Of a DNA stretch of 64,000 nt, positions 52,980 through 60,887 are shown piece by piece. The notes under the pieces are model-generated. The model made no database searches. It was not told the origin of the DNA and saw nothing but the letters and a program-made list of their open reading frames with translations. The position numbers were made by a program, and so were the translations under genes. Location: NCBI GenBank assembly GCA_946188345.1, contig CAMHUI010000002.1, forward strand, positions 37,271 to 101,270, given 5' to 3'. The DNA is from an uncultured Prevotellaceae bacterium (GTDB lineage: Bacteria; Bacteroidota; Bacteroidia; Bacteroidales; Bacteroidaceae). Numbering within the stretch: position 1 is the first letter of the stretch; every line of letters starts with the position of its first letter.

Positions 52980-53266
52980 AACAATTAATCAAGAAAATTT
53001 GAAAAAAAATATCATTTTGCCGCTTTTTTATGACTTTTTCGTGCGAGATTTGAACGAAAACAGGGCGGACAACTCCTTTTCAACCTTGAGACATGTTTAT
53101 TCAACTTCCGCAAGTAGGAGAAACTTTTAGACAGACGGACTGATTCCTTTGGGGCTGATTCTCATTTGTTTCCAAGAAAAACCGAGCGACGCCAACCATC
53201 AACAATAATTATTTTTGTCGATTTTTGGTGGCCCAAAGGGAACAGTTGTCAGAGGGCTTTTGTCAG
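52980..53266. other. gene-free stretch, nothing recognised
   Basis: Between a promoter and repeat copy C. AT-rich at the left. No repeat partner or domain found. Confidence 0.4.
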
Positions 53267-53698
53267 GATTTTTTACTGAAAATTTCTGTCAGGATTTTCG
53301 GGTGTTCCAGCAAAAAAACGAGACTTTCGGGGCCAACTTTTTGACGCTTCCCAAGGCGAGCCTGAGACTTTTGGTACTAATCGCATGGACTTTTGTACCG
53401 ATTCGCCCGATGATTTCTTAGAAATCGCGCCACGATTTCTTAGGAATCGTTATGACTTTTGTACCGAAAGTCTGAACGAAAGCCTGCCTTTCGCTGTCCG
53501 AAAGGTCGGATTCGTTGGTCGGTTTGTCGGTGGTTATCAAGGCCAGGAACGCTATCTGTCTCACTGTCAACGGGTTGCGTGTAATGGCTCATGGCTGCGT
53601 TATTTGCGCCCGAGGGAAAATAATTTCAGAAAACGGGCCTTCTCAGCGCGGAATTCGGACACTTTTGTAAAGAAAATTCAGAAGAAATATCTGCACAG
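53267..53698 (-). repeat. dispersed ~420-bp repeat, copy C (inverted)
   Basis: The reverse complement aligns to copies A and B throughout, including the hairpin (53412-53427 with 53433-53448), the GGTACAAAAGTC boxes and the GCTGGAACACCCG end. The second inverted box has one mismatch. Confidence 0.85.
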
Positions 53699-53742
53699 AT
53701 GAAGACAAGAAAAACTAAAAGATAATATTGCTGTCTGGTAAA

Positions 53743-53936
53743 AAAACGGCCTGCAAGGCCAATGATAACTCAGCCCAGGGCAACGCCCTGGGAAAAAAGG
53801 GAAATTGCAAGATGCGCCCCACAGGGGCAAAAGAGTTAGATTTCAATCTTTTGCCCCTGTGGGGCGTTATTTGGGCGTTGAATATAACACCCAGGGCGTT
53901 GCCCTGGGCTATAAGCTTTTGGCCGCAGGCCGTTTT
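53743..53936. repeat. ~195-bp triple nested palindrome
   Basis: Three inverted-repeat pairs nest around one centre. Outer: 53743-53760 with 53921-53936 (2-base gap). Middle: 53772-53792 with 53890-53910 (21 bp, perfect). Inner: 53815-53834 with 53847-53866 (20 bp, perfect). The middle arms are themselves partly palindromic (CCCAGGGC...GCCCTGGG). It could form a long cruciform or RNA hairpin. No transposase nearby. Confidence 0.85.
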
Positions 53937-53956
53937 CCTTACTTGCGAAAGTTGAG

Positions 53957-53998
53957 TAAAAAGATAAAAGCGAAAAGCTAAAAGGTAAAAGTTAAAAA
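53957..53998. repeat. heptamer tandem repeat NNAAAAG (6 units)
   Basis: Six consecutive 7-base units (TAAAAAG, ATAAAAG, CGAAAAG, CTAAAAG, GTAAAAG, TTAAAAA) directly beyond the nested palindrome. Confidence 0.7.
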
Positions 53999-54084
53999 TG
54001 AATCGGGGCGGGCGGCGTTTTTTCTTCAATAGTGGCACCGACAAACACGGACTTAAATGCTGATGTGCCGTTATGGCACAAAAA

Positions 54085-54120
54085 ACAAGGCCACCGGAGG
54101 GTTGGTTCCGATGGCCTTGT
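54085..54120 (-). terminator. terminator of the ferredoxin gene
   Basis: ACAAGGCCA (54085-54093) with TGGCCTTGT (54112-54120), further inner pairing CCGGA/TCCG, then TTTTTT on the minus strand; 25 bases after the stop. Confidence 0.85.
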
Positions 54121-54144
54121 GTGAGTTGACTATAACCTGTGGTA

Positions 54145-54312
54145 TTAGGGCAGGCTGATAGCTTCGTTAGGACATACACTTGCGCATGTGCCGCACTCTG
54201 TGCAGAGGTCTGGATCGATTTTGTAGATGTCGCCCTCGGAGATTGCTTCCATGGGGCACTCGCTGATGCATGTTCCGCATGCAATGCAGTCTTCACCAAT
54301 TACGTATGCCAT
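54145..54312 (-). CDS. 2[4Fe-4S] ferredoxin, 55 residues
   Basis: A small electron carrier with two classic cluster motifs: CIACGTCISECP (about 9-20) and CTECGTCASVCP (about 37-48). It starts MAYVIGEDC and ends NEAISLP. 55 residues is the normal clostridial-type length. The second Cys motif is not extended, so both clusters are [4Fe-4S]. It probably serves pyruvate:ferredoxin oxidoreductase or hydrogenase-type metabolism in an anaerobe. It has its own promoter (TACCTTTG at 54370) and terminator. A longer minus-strand frame overlaps it out of frame and is a shadow. Confidence 0.95.
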   Translation of the reverse strand: MAYVIGEDCIACGTCISECPMEAISEGDIYKIDPDLCTECGTCASVCPNEAISLP

Positions 54313-54369
54313 AATCTTTTGTCGTTTTTTATTTGTTAATAATATTATTACCTACTTCTTAGGGTAGTG

Positions 54370-54403
54370 CAAAGGTACATGTTTTCTTCGGAATACCTAC
54401 AAA
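54370..54403 (-). promoter_or_regulatory. promoter of the ferredoxin gene
   Basis: TACCTTTG (54370-54377) with TTTG at 54400-54403 (22-base spacer) on the minus strand. Confidence 0.55.
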
Positions 54404-54505
54404 TGATGATAATTTTTCACAAATTTTAAACTTCGTGTCTTTTTTCGTAGTTAAATCTGTTTGTGTGGGCACAATAAGTTGGCTGTTTTGGCGTTTATAT
54501 GGTTG

Positions 54506-55279
54506 ATGAATTTCAGAAAGAATATGCTTTTGCTGCTGCTGGCATGGAGTGTGTTGACTGTTGCCGGTCAGGAGCGGAAGGTGCAGAATAAGCCGTATAT
54601 AGACTTGCGGCCGCTGCACTTCGGTGTCATCGTTGGTACCCACATGCAGGACCTTGAGTTGATGAATGTGGGCCCGCTGACATTGACGTCGGAGGATGGT
54701 ACGACGCGTGAGTCGCTTGTCACGGTAGACCAGGACCGCTGGGAGCCGGGCTTTACCGTTGGCGTGTTGGCCGAGGTCCGTCTGAACGAGAACTTCCAGC
54801 TGCGCTTGGCCCCGGCTATGTACTTCGGTACGCGCCACCTGGTGTTCCACGACTTCACACGAACGGAGACGGGCGACGATGCGGCTGCGGGCGACGGAAA
54901 CCGCCAGCTGGATGAGGTGCAGGGGTTGAAGAATGCCTATGTGGCTCTGTCGGGCGACCTCATCTTTGCCGGTCCGCGCATGAACAACCGCAGGCCCTAT
55001 CTCATGGCGGGTGTGACGCCGATGCTGAACCTCTCGGGCGGAAAGAACGACTATCTGAAGCTGAAGCGCCACGACGTGTTTCTGGAGGTGGGCATGGGCT
55101 GCGACGTCTATCTGCCCTTCTTCAAGCTGCGCCCAGAGCTGAAGTTTATGTTCGGACTGACCAACTGCCTCGACCTGAAACACGGCGAGGAACTGCGCAA
55201 CAAGGACATGCTGCGCTTCACCGATGCCGTCAGCGACGCACGGTCGAAGATGGTATCTCTGTGCTTCTACTTTGAATAA
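54506..55279 (+). CDS. porT: PorT-family outer-membrane protein (type IX secretion)
   Basis: A 257-residue beta-barrel-type protein, start chosen at 54506 (MNFRKNMLLLLL; signal cut near VAG-QE). The order of motifs fits PorT: DLRPLHFGVIVGTHMQDLEL, WEPGFTVGVLAEVRLNENFQLRLAP, NNRRPYLMAGVTPMLNL, KRHDVFLEVGMGCDVYLPFFKLRPELKFMFGL, and a terminal CFYFE strand. PorT is needed for assembly of the type IX secretion machine in Porphyromonas. It is the only T9SS component in the window and is not clustered with others. The upstream in-frame extension begins with GTG and lacks a signal peptide. Confidence 0.85.
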   Translation: MNFRKNMLLLLLAWSVLTVAGQERKVQNKPYIDLRPLHFGVIVGTHMQDLELMNVGPLTLTSEDGTTRESLVTVDQDRWEPGFTVGVLAEVRLNENFQLRLAPAMYFGTRHLVFHDFTRTETGDDAAAGDGNRQLDEVQGLKNAYVALSGDLIFAGPRMNNRRPYLMAGVTPMLNLSGGKNDYLKLKRHDVFLEVGMGCDVYLPFFKLRPELKFMFGLTNCLDLKHGEELRNKDMLRFTDAVSDARSKMVSLCFYFE

Positions 55280-55316
55280 CACACACAAGCAGTAGGCTTC
55301 CCTTAAGACAAATATA

Positions 55317-55355
55317 AAAAAGAAGGTATTTAGCTCAGCTCTATACCTTCTTTTT
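55317..55355. terminator. bidirectional terminator between porT and the phosphoesterase gene
   Basis: 13-bp stem, 55317-55329 with 55343-55355, with A-run and T-run ends for both strands. Confidence 0.8.
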
Positions 55356-55393
55356 GTTATACTCGCCTCCCTTGGATAGGGGCCGGCTTTCTC

Positions 55394-56230
55394 CTATTTC
55401 TTCTCTAAGTCAACCTTGAGCTTTCCTACGTAGATGGCGTGCTTGCCGTTTTGGTCGACGGGAATCTGGTTGCCGTCGGCATCGGGCGTGTAGCGCAGGG
55501 TCTCGAAATAGGTATGTGAGTGTCCTCCGAGGATGAGGTCTACGTTGCGCGCTCCGGCCATCATCATCTGGTCGCCCATGCCCCGCTCTTGCCAGCCAAG
55601 GTGGGAGACGACGATGACGACGTCGCACTTCTTCTTGTTCTTCAGGAAGTCGGCCCACTGGTTGCAAGTGGCCGTCGGGTCGAGATATTTCACTCCCTTG
55701 CATTTGTTCTCGTCGACGAGGCCTTCCATCTCGGGTGCCAGGCCGATGACGCCAATCTTCACGCCTTTGCGCCTGAGGATGATGTAGGGCTTGGTGAGTC
55801 CTTCCACGGGGGTGCCCGTGAAGTCGTAGTTGGCACAGATGATGGGGAACTTGGCGAGTCGGAACAGGCGGGCCATATTGTCGAGTCCGAAGTCGAACTC
55901 ATGGTTTCCGATGGTGGCGGCGTCGTAGTGCATAAGGTTCATGAGCTCCACCTCGACGTCGCCCTTATACATGGTGTAGTAGGGCGAGCCCTGCGAGAAG
56001 TCTCCGCTGTCGAAAAGCAGGAGTTCGGGGTCTTTGGTCCTTTCCTCTCGGAGCATGGCGATGCGTCGCAGTGCCCCGGCGCGGCCGGCCTTCAGCGTGT
56101 CGACGAGGTTGGCGTTCAGGGGGAGAATGGTGCTGTGGGTGTCGTTGGTATGCAGGATGGTGAGCTGCTTCTGGGCGGTAGCTGTGATACTGCAACATAC
56201 CAGACAGGCGATGGCTATGATTTTCTTCAT
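55394..56230 (-). CDS. 5'-nucleotidase metallophosphoesterase domain protein
   Basis: A 278-residue periplasmic protein (signal cut near ATA-QK) comprising only the N-terminal calcineurin-like half of a UshA-type 5'-nucleotidase. Metal motifs: TILHTNDTHS, FDSGDFSQGSP, IGNHEFDFG, VVSHLGW and GGHSHTYF. The C-terminal substrate-binding domain is encoded by the gene directly upstream. Together they would hydrolyse nucleotides in the periplasm. Confidence 0.9.
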   Translation of the reverse strand: MKKIIAIACLVCCSITATAQKQLTILHTNDTHSTILPLNANLVDTLKAGRAGALRRIAMLREERTKDPELLLFDSGDFSQGSPYYTMYKGDVEVELMNLMHYDAATIGNHEFDFGLDNMARLFRLAKFPIICANYDFTGTPVEGLTKPYIILRRKGVKIGVIGLAPEMEGLVDENKCKGVKYLDPTATCNQWADFLKNKKKCDVVIVVSHLGWQERGMGDQMMMAGARNVDLILGGHSHTYFETLRYTPDADGNQIPVDQNGKHAIYVGKLKVDLEKK

Positions 56231-56280
56231 TCTTTTAACCGTTTTTGTCGTTACCTTTTTCGTTTCTCGTTACTTATTGC

Positions 56281-57081
56281 TTAGTGCATCAGGTCGCGGG
56301 CGTTCTGCTCGTTGAGGCCTTGCATGACGATACGTCCCTCCACCTTGGCGTCAACAGCACGTCCTTGGGCGGCCTGCCGGCGGAAGTAGTCCATGATGAC
56401 GAAGCGCACGTTGTTCTCTTCGGCCTGTGGCGAGAGCACGTCGGTCTTTTCCTTGAAGGCGTCGAGTCCGTCGTTGCCCTGTGCCAGATAGTCGAGCGTG
56501 GCCACGCGGTAGGTCTTCTTCGTATCTACAGGCTTTCCTCCGAGCTTTGCAGAGAGGAGCTTGCCCGTGTTGTCGATGACGAGGTTGACGCCGTGGCTGA
56601 CTCCCTCGCCGCGTGTTGCAGCTATCTGGCTGAACAGCTCGAGCACCTTCTCGCCCGTGAGCGTGAGGAAGCAGATTTTGTTCTCGAAGGGTGCCACGTC
56701 GAGCACGTCGCCATAGGTCACCTCGCCTTTAGAGAAGGCAGCCCGGATGCCCCCCATATTATACACGCCGAAGTCTGGTTTCTCGTTGAAACGTTCTCCG
56801 CCCCATACGAGGATGTCGGCCAGCAGGTTGGAGAGGTTGCTTTCGGGTTTCTGCGCCCACAGGTAGGTAGCCGCGCGGCCCACGACGGGACTCATCACGC
56901 TGTCGACCTCGTGCTTGTAGGGCTGCAGGAAGGCAGTAGCCTCGGCGTCAGGGTTGGCGTCATAGCGTTTGTCGATGAGGATGCGGGTGCGGTCGACGTT
57001 GGTCACGCGATAGTGGCTGCCGCAGGCAGAGAGCAGAACCATGCCCGACAGCAAGAAGAATAATGTCTTTTTTGTTTGCAT
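56281..57081 (-). CDS. 5'-nucleotidase C-terminal domain lipoprotein
   Basis: A 266-residue lipoprotein (lipobox LLSAC, Cys ~20) matching the C-terminal domain of 5'-nucleotidases: LLADILVWGG, the Asn-Met-Gly-Gly-Ile-Arg substrate motif (YNMGGIRAAF), APFENKICFLTLTG, and the YLAQGNDGLDAF adenine-binding segment. It precedes the metallophosphoesterase half by 50 bases in the same transcript. Each half has its own signal, so this is a true two-gene enzyme, not a frameshift. A TAACTTTG box lies upstream. Confidence 0.9.
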   Translation of the reverse strand: MQTKKTLFFLLSGMVLLSACGSHYRVTNVDRTRILIDKRYDANPDAEATAFLQPYKHEVDSVMSPVVGRAATYLWAQKPESNLSNLLADILVWGGERFNEKPDFGVYNMGGIRAAFSKGEVTYGDVLDVAPFENKICFLTLTGEKVLELFSQIAATRGEGVSHGVNLVIDNTGKLLSAKLGGKPVDTKKTYRVATLDYLAQGNDGLDAFKEKTDVLSPQAEENNVRFVIMDYFRRQAAQGRAVDAKVEGRIVMQGLNEQNARDLMH

Positions 57082-57103
57082 GTTATTCGGTTTATGTTGA
57101 CCG

Positions 57104-57111
57104 CAAAGTTA
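57104..57111 (-). promoter_or_regulatory. TAACTTTG -7 box for the split 5'-nucleotidase operon
   Basis: A TAnnTTTG box on the minus strand 23 bases before the ATG. Confidence 0.55.
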
Positions 57112-57238
57112 CGAAGAAAAAAGAAAAACAAAGAATAATAAGGCAGAAAAAACAGATATTTTTATTTTACCGAAATCGTTTACGTTGAAAATAGTGGGGT
57201 TGAGTTTGCGGATATGATATTTTTTTTGTAATTTTGAG

Positions 57239-57246
57239 CCCTGAAA
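57239..57246 (+). promoter_or_regulatory. TAATTTTG -7 box for the ABC exporter operon
   Basis: A TAnnTTTG box 35 bases before the ATG at 57281. Confidence 0.5.
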
Positions 57247-57280
57247 CGATTTTATATATCGTACCCGTACTTTATATAAT

Positions 57281-59062
57281 ATGCTAAAGACCTTATACAG
57301 ACAGATTGGCCAATACAAGACTGCTTCCTTGCTGACTCCCTTGTTTACAGCCTTGGAGGTGGTGATGGACGTGCTGATACCCTATGTGACGGCGATGCTC
57401 ATCGACCGTGGCATCTCGGCAGGCAATATGGAGAATGTCTATCGGTATGGCGTGCTGATGATAGCCCTTGCCTGTGTGAGCCTGGCTTTTGGCATCCTGG
57501 CCGGCCGCTGTTCTGCCTATGCCTCGACGGGGTTCGCCTCGAACCTGCGACGTGCGATGTATCGCAACATTCAGACCTTTGCCTTCAGCGATATCGACAA
57601 GTATTCCACCAGTGGCCTGGTTACGCGCATGACGACCGACGTGAACAATCTGCAGAACGCCTATCAGCAGATTCTCCGCGTCACCGTCAGAGCTCCCTTC
57701 CGGCTGCTGCTCTCCATTGCCATGTGCCTCTTCATCGATGCCCGCCTGTCGCTCATCTTCATCGTGGCAATGGTCGTCCTCTCCTTTTCCCTCTACCATA
57801 TTATCTCGCGTGTGTCGCGGCTGTTTGCCCAGGTGTTTGAGCGCTATGACGCGCTGAACCTCAGTGTGCAGGAAAACATCCAGGCCATCCGTGTGGTGAA
57901 GTCGTTTGTCCGCGAGAAATATGAGAGTGAGAAGTTTGCCCGTGCCGCCGAAGGCCTCTACAAACTCTATGTGAAGGCCGAGAGCCTGATGGCTCTGAAC
58001 CATCCCATCATGAACATGGTGGTCTATGGCTGCATCATCGCCCTGTCGTGGTGGGGAGCCCACTTCATAGTCGGCGGCACCCTGACAACGGGCGAGCTGA
58101 CCTCGCTGTTTACCTATGTCATGTCCATCCTTCAGGCCCTAATGATGCTCTCGATGATCTTCGTGATGCTGACGCAGAGTGCCGCCTCGGCCCGAAGAGT
58201 GTCAGAGGTGATAGACGAAAAGGCCGACATCCGCAACCCCGAACACCCCGTGATGGCTGTTGCCGACGGCAGCGTGGAGTTCTGTGGCGTGCGCTTCGAC
58301 TACGGCAAGCCCGTCGAGGGACAGTCGCGCCGCTCGGCCCTCTACGATGTCACGTTCCGTATCGAGAGCGGACAGACAATCGGCGTCATCGGTGGGACAG
58401 GCTCGGGAAAGTCAACACTGGTCAACCTCATCTCCCGTCTTTATGACGTCAGCGAGGGGCAGGTGCTGGTGGGTGGCTGTGATGTCAGGAAATATGACTT
58501 GCAGACCTTGCGTACGGCCGTCTCCGTGGTGCTTCAGCAGAACACCCTCTTCTCGGGGTCCATCCTCGACAACCTTCGCTGGGGGCGTGCCGATGCTACG
58601 GAAGAAGCCTGCCGGGAGGCCTGTCGTATCGCCTGTGCCGATGAGTTCATCGAAGAGATGCCGGATGGCTATCATACGCATATCGAACAGGGTGGCACCA
58701 ATGTGTCGGGCGGTCAGAAACAGCGCCTCTGCATAGCCCGGGCACTGCTGAAACATCCGAAGATACTTGTCCTCGACGACTCAACATCGGCCTGCGACAC
58801 AGCAACCGATGCCAAGATACAGCGGGCTTTCCGCGAACAACTGCCCGAGATGACCAAGCTCATCATCGCCCAGCGCATTTCCAGCGTGCAGCACTGCGAC
58901 CGCATCATCGTCATGGACAAGGGCTGCGTCACCGGCTTCGATACCCACGAACGGCTGCTGGAGACCAACCAGCTCTACCGTGAAATCTACGACTTGCAGA
59001 CACAGGCCCAAGGCGACTTCGACGCCCAGCAGCAGAAAGGAAAGGAGGTGAGCCATGGCTAA
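57281..59062 (+). CDS. heterodimeric ABC exporter, subunit with degenerate ATP site
   Basis: A 593-residue half-transporter: six membrane helices (about 15-310) then an ATPase domain. Walker A is GGTGSGKST (about 370-378) and the signature NVSGGQKQR is intact. The Walker B reads LVLDDSTSA (about 497-505), with Asp instead of the catalytic Glu, and the switch reads IIAQRISS, with Gln in place of His. This is the known pattern of the non-catalytic site of heterodimeric exporters such as TM287/288. The partner follows immediately. Transported substrates are probably drugs or lipids. Confidence 0.92.
   Translation: MLKTLYRQIGQYKTASLLTPLFTALEVVMDVLIPYVTAMLIDRGISAGNMENVYRYGVLMIALACVSLAFGILAGRCSAYASTGFASNLRRAMYRNIQTFAFSDIDKYSTSGLVTRMTTDVNNLQNAYQQILRVTVRAPFRLLLSIAMCLFIDARLSLIFIVAMVVLSFSLYHIISRVSRLFAQVFERYDALNLSVQENIQAIRVVKSFVREKYESEKFARAAEGLYKLYVKAESLMALNHPIMNMVVYGCIIALSWWGAHFIVGGTLTTGELTSLFTYVMSILQALMMLSMIFVMLTQSAASARRVSEVIDEKADIRNPEHPVMAVADGSVEFCGVRFDYGKPVEGQSRRSALYDVTFRIESGQTIGVIGGTGSGKSTLVNLISRLYDVSEGQVLVGGCDVRKYDLQTLRTAVSVVLQQNTLFSGSILDNLRWGRADATEEACREACRIACADEFIEEMPDGYHTHIEQGGTNVSGGQKQRLCIARALLKHPKILVLDDSTSACDTATDAKIQRAFREQLPEMTKLIIAQRISSVQHCDRIIVMDKGCVTGFDTHERLLETNQLYREIYDLQTQAQGDFDAQQQKGKEVSHG
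59041..59049 (+). promoter_or_regulatory. strong Shine-Dalgarno before the second ABC subunit
   Basis: AAAGGAGGT ends 5 bases before the ATG at 59055, inside the upstream coding region. It is one of the few strong ribosome sites in the window and favours balanced subunit synthesis. Confidence 0.5.
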
Positions 59063-60887
59063 GAACATGGGCTTCGGTCCGCGTGGTGAGCGGGCACAGG
59101 CAGGATTCCAGAAGGCAACCAAGGAACAGCGGGCCGTACTGATGCGCCTGATGGCCTACGTCTGGAAGGACTACAAATGGTTCATCCTCACCGTCCTTGC
59201 CTGTATCCTCATCTCCTCGGTGACGTCGCTGGCATCGACGCTCTTCACCAAAACCCTCATCGACGACTACGTCATCCCGCTGACTCAGGCCGACAACCCC
59301 AACTACAACTCCCTCTGGCAGACCCTCTACAAGCTCGGGCTCATCCTCATGCTGGGTGTGCTCTGTTCGTATACCTACAACCGCCTGATGATCTACGTCA
59401 GCCAAGGCACCATGCTGCGCCTTCGCAAGCGAATCTTCGAGCGCATGGAGAAGCTGCCCGTGAGCTATTTCGACAGCCACTCCCACGGCGAACTGATGTC
59501 AGTCTATACAAACGATGTCGACTCCCTCCGGCAGATGATATCAACTGCGATGGCGCAGGTCTTCAACTCGCTGATAACGATTGTCGTGACGTTCGCCTCG
59601 ATGGTGGTGCTGAGTGTTCCGCTGACCATTGTCGGTGTGGTGATGGCGGCCGTGATGATGATTACCACCACGAAGCTTGGCACTTGGTCGCGTCGCTATT
59701 TCAAGACACAGCAGGAGTCGCTGGCGCAGGTCAACGGATTCATCGAAGAGATGATGACAGGTCAGAAAGTAGTGAAGGTGTTCTGCCACGAAGATCAGGC
59801 CATCCGCGACTTTGAGACCATCAACGAGCAGCTGCGGTCGTCGGCCTGCAATGCCAATAAGATTGCCAACATCGTGATGCCAATCAACGGCAACCTCAGC
59901 AACCTGGCCTATGTCCTTATCGGAGTCGTGGGAGCCATCATTGCCCTGAACGACTTTTCACTCTTCTCCGTTCACTTCTCACTTTCCCTCGGAACCCTCG
60001 TCAGCTTCCTTCAGCTGAACAAGAGTTTCACCCAGCCCATCACGCATGTCAGTCAGCAGATCAACTCAGTGCTCAATGCCTCCGTGGGCGCCGAGCGCGT
60101 GTTCCGTCTGATGGATGCCGAACCCGAGAAAGATGAGGGTACCGCAGTCCTTGACCATCCGCTGGGCGACGTTGACTTCCGCGATGTCGACTTCAGCTAT
60201 GTAGAAGGCAAGCAGGTGCTTTTCGATGTCGACATCAATACCAACCCCGGACAGAAGATAGCCTTCGTGGGCGGCACGGGAGCAGGAAAGACCACCATCA
60301 TCAACCTGATCAATCGCTTCTATGATATCCAGCATGGGCATATCCTCTACGACGGCATACCTATCACCGATATCCGCAAGGACTCCCTGCGCCACTCCAT
60401 GGGCGTTGTCCTGCAGGAGATCCACCTCTTCACCGGCACCGTCATGGACAACATCCGGTATGGTTGCCTCGATGCCACCGACGAAGCCTGCATGGAGGCA
60501 GCCCGCAGGGTAGGGGCCGACGACTTCATCCGTCGTCTGGCCCACGGCTATGACACCCTGCTCAGTGGCGACGGCGGCAACCTCTCGCAGGGCGAACGGC
60601 AGTTGTTGGCCATCGCGCGGACAGCCGTTGCCAACCCACCCGTATTGGTGCTCGACGAGGCGACATCGTCCATCGACACTCACACCGAGCAACTCGTCCA
60701 GCAGGGTATGGACTCGCTCATGCAGGGACGCACGACCTTTGTCATAGCCCACCGCCTCTCCACCGTGCGCAATGCCGACCAGATTATCGTACTCGAGCAT
60801 GGACATATCATCGAGAACGGCACCCACGACGAGCTCATCGCAAAGAAAGGAAAGTACTATCAATTATATACAGGACATGAAATCTAA
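59055..60887 (+). CDS. heterodimeric ABC exporter, catalytic subunit
   Basis: A 610-residue half-transporter with six membrane helices and an ATPase domain with complete motifs: Walker A GGTGAGKTT (about 406), signature LSQGERQ (about 510), Walker B VLVLDEATSS with the catalytic Glu (about 530) and switch VIAHRLST (about 563). It overlaps the first subunit by 8 bases. Around residues 299-312 it has the unusual run NDFSLFSVHFSLSLGTL, where relatives have a shorter glycine-rich loop. Its last codons overlap the start of the sugar kinase gene. Confidence 0.93.
   Translation: MAKNMGFGPRGERAQAGFQKATKEQRAVLMRLMAYVWKDYKWFILTVLACILISSVTSLASTLFTKTLIDDYVIPLTQADNPNYNSLWQTLYKLGLILMLGVLCSYTYNRLMIYVSQGTMLRLRKRIFERMEKLPVSYFDSHSHGELMSVYTNDVDSLRQMISTAMAQVFNSLITIVVTFASMVVLSVPLTIVGVVMAAVMMITTTKLGTWSRRYFKTQQESLAQVNGFIEEMMTGQKVVKVFCHEDQAIRDFETINEQLRSSACNANKIANIVMPINGNLSNLAYVLIGVVGAIIALNDFSLFSVHFSLSLGTLVSFLQLNKSFTQPITHVSQQINSVLNASVGAERVFRLMDAEPEKDEGTAVLDHPLGDVDFRDVDFSYVEGKQVLFDVDINTNPGQKIAFVGGTGAGKTTIINLINRFYDIQHGHILYDGIPITDIRKDSLRHSMGVVLQEIHLFTGTVMDNIRYGCLDATDEACMEAARRVGADDFIRRLAHGYDTLLSGDGGNLSQGERQLLAIARTAVANPPVLVLDEATSSIDTHTEQLVQQGMDSLMQGRTTFVIAHRLSTVRNADQIIVLEHGHIIENGTHDELIAKKGKYYQLYTGHEI

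Noticed and set aside
53715..54299. 194-codon minus-strand frame across the palindrome and ferredoxin region
   Set aside because: Runs out of frame through a clear 55-residue ferredoxin and through repeats.
55394..57081. Frameshifted single 5'-nucleotidase gene
   Set aside because: Domains are in reversed order and each has its own signal sequence.
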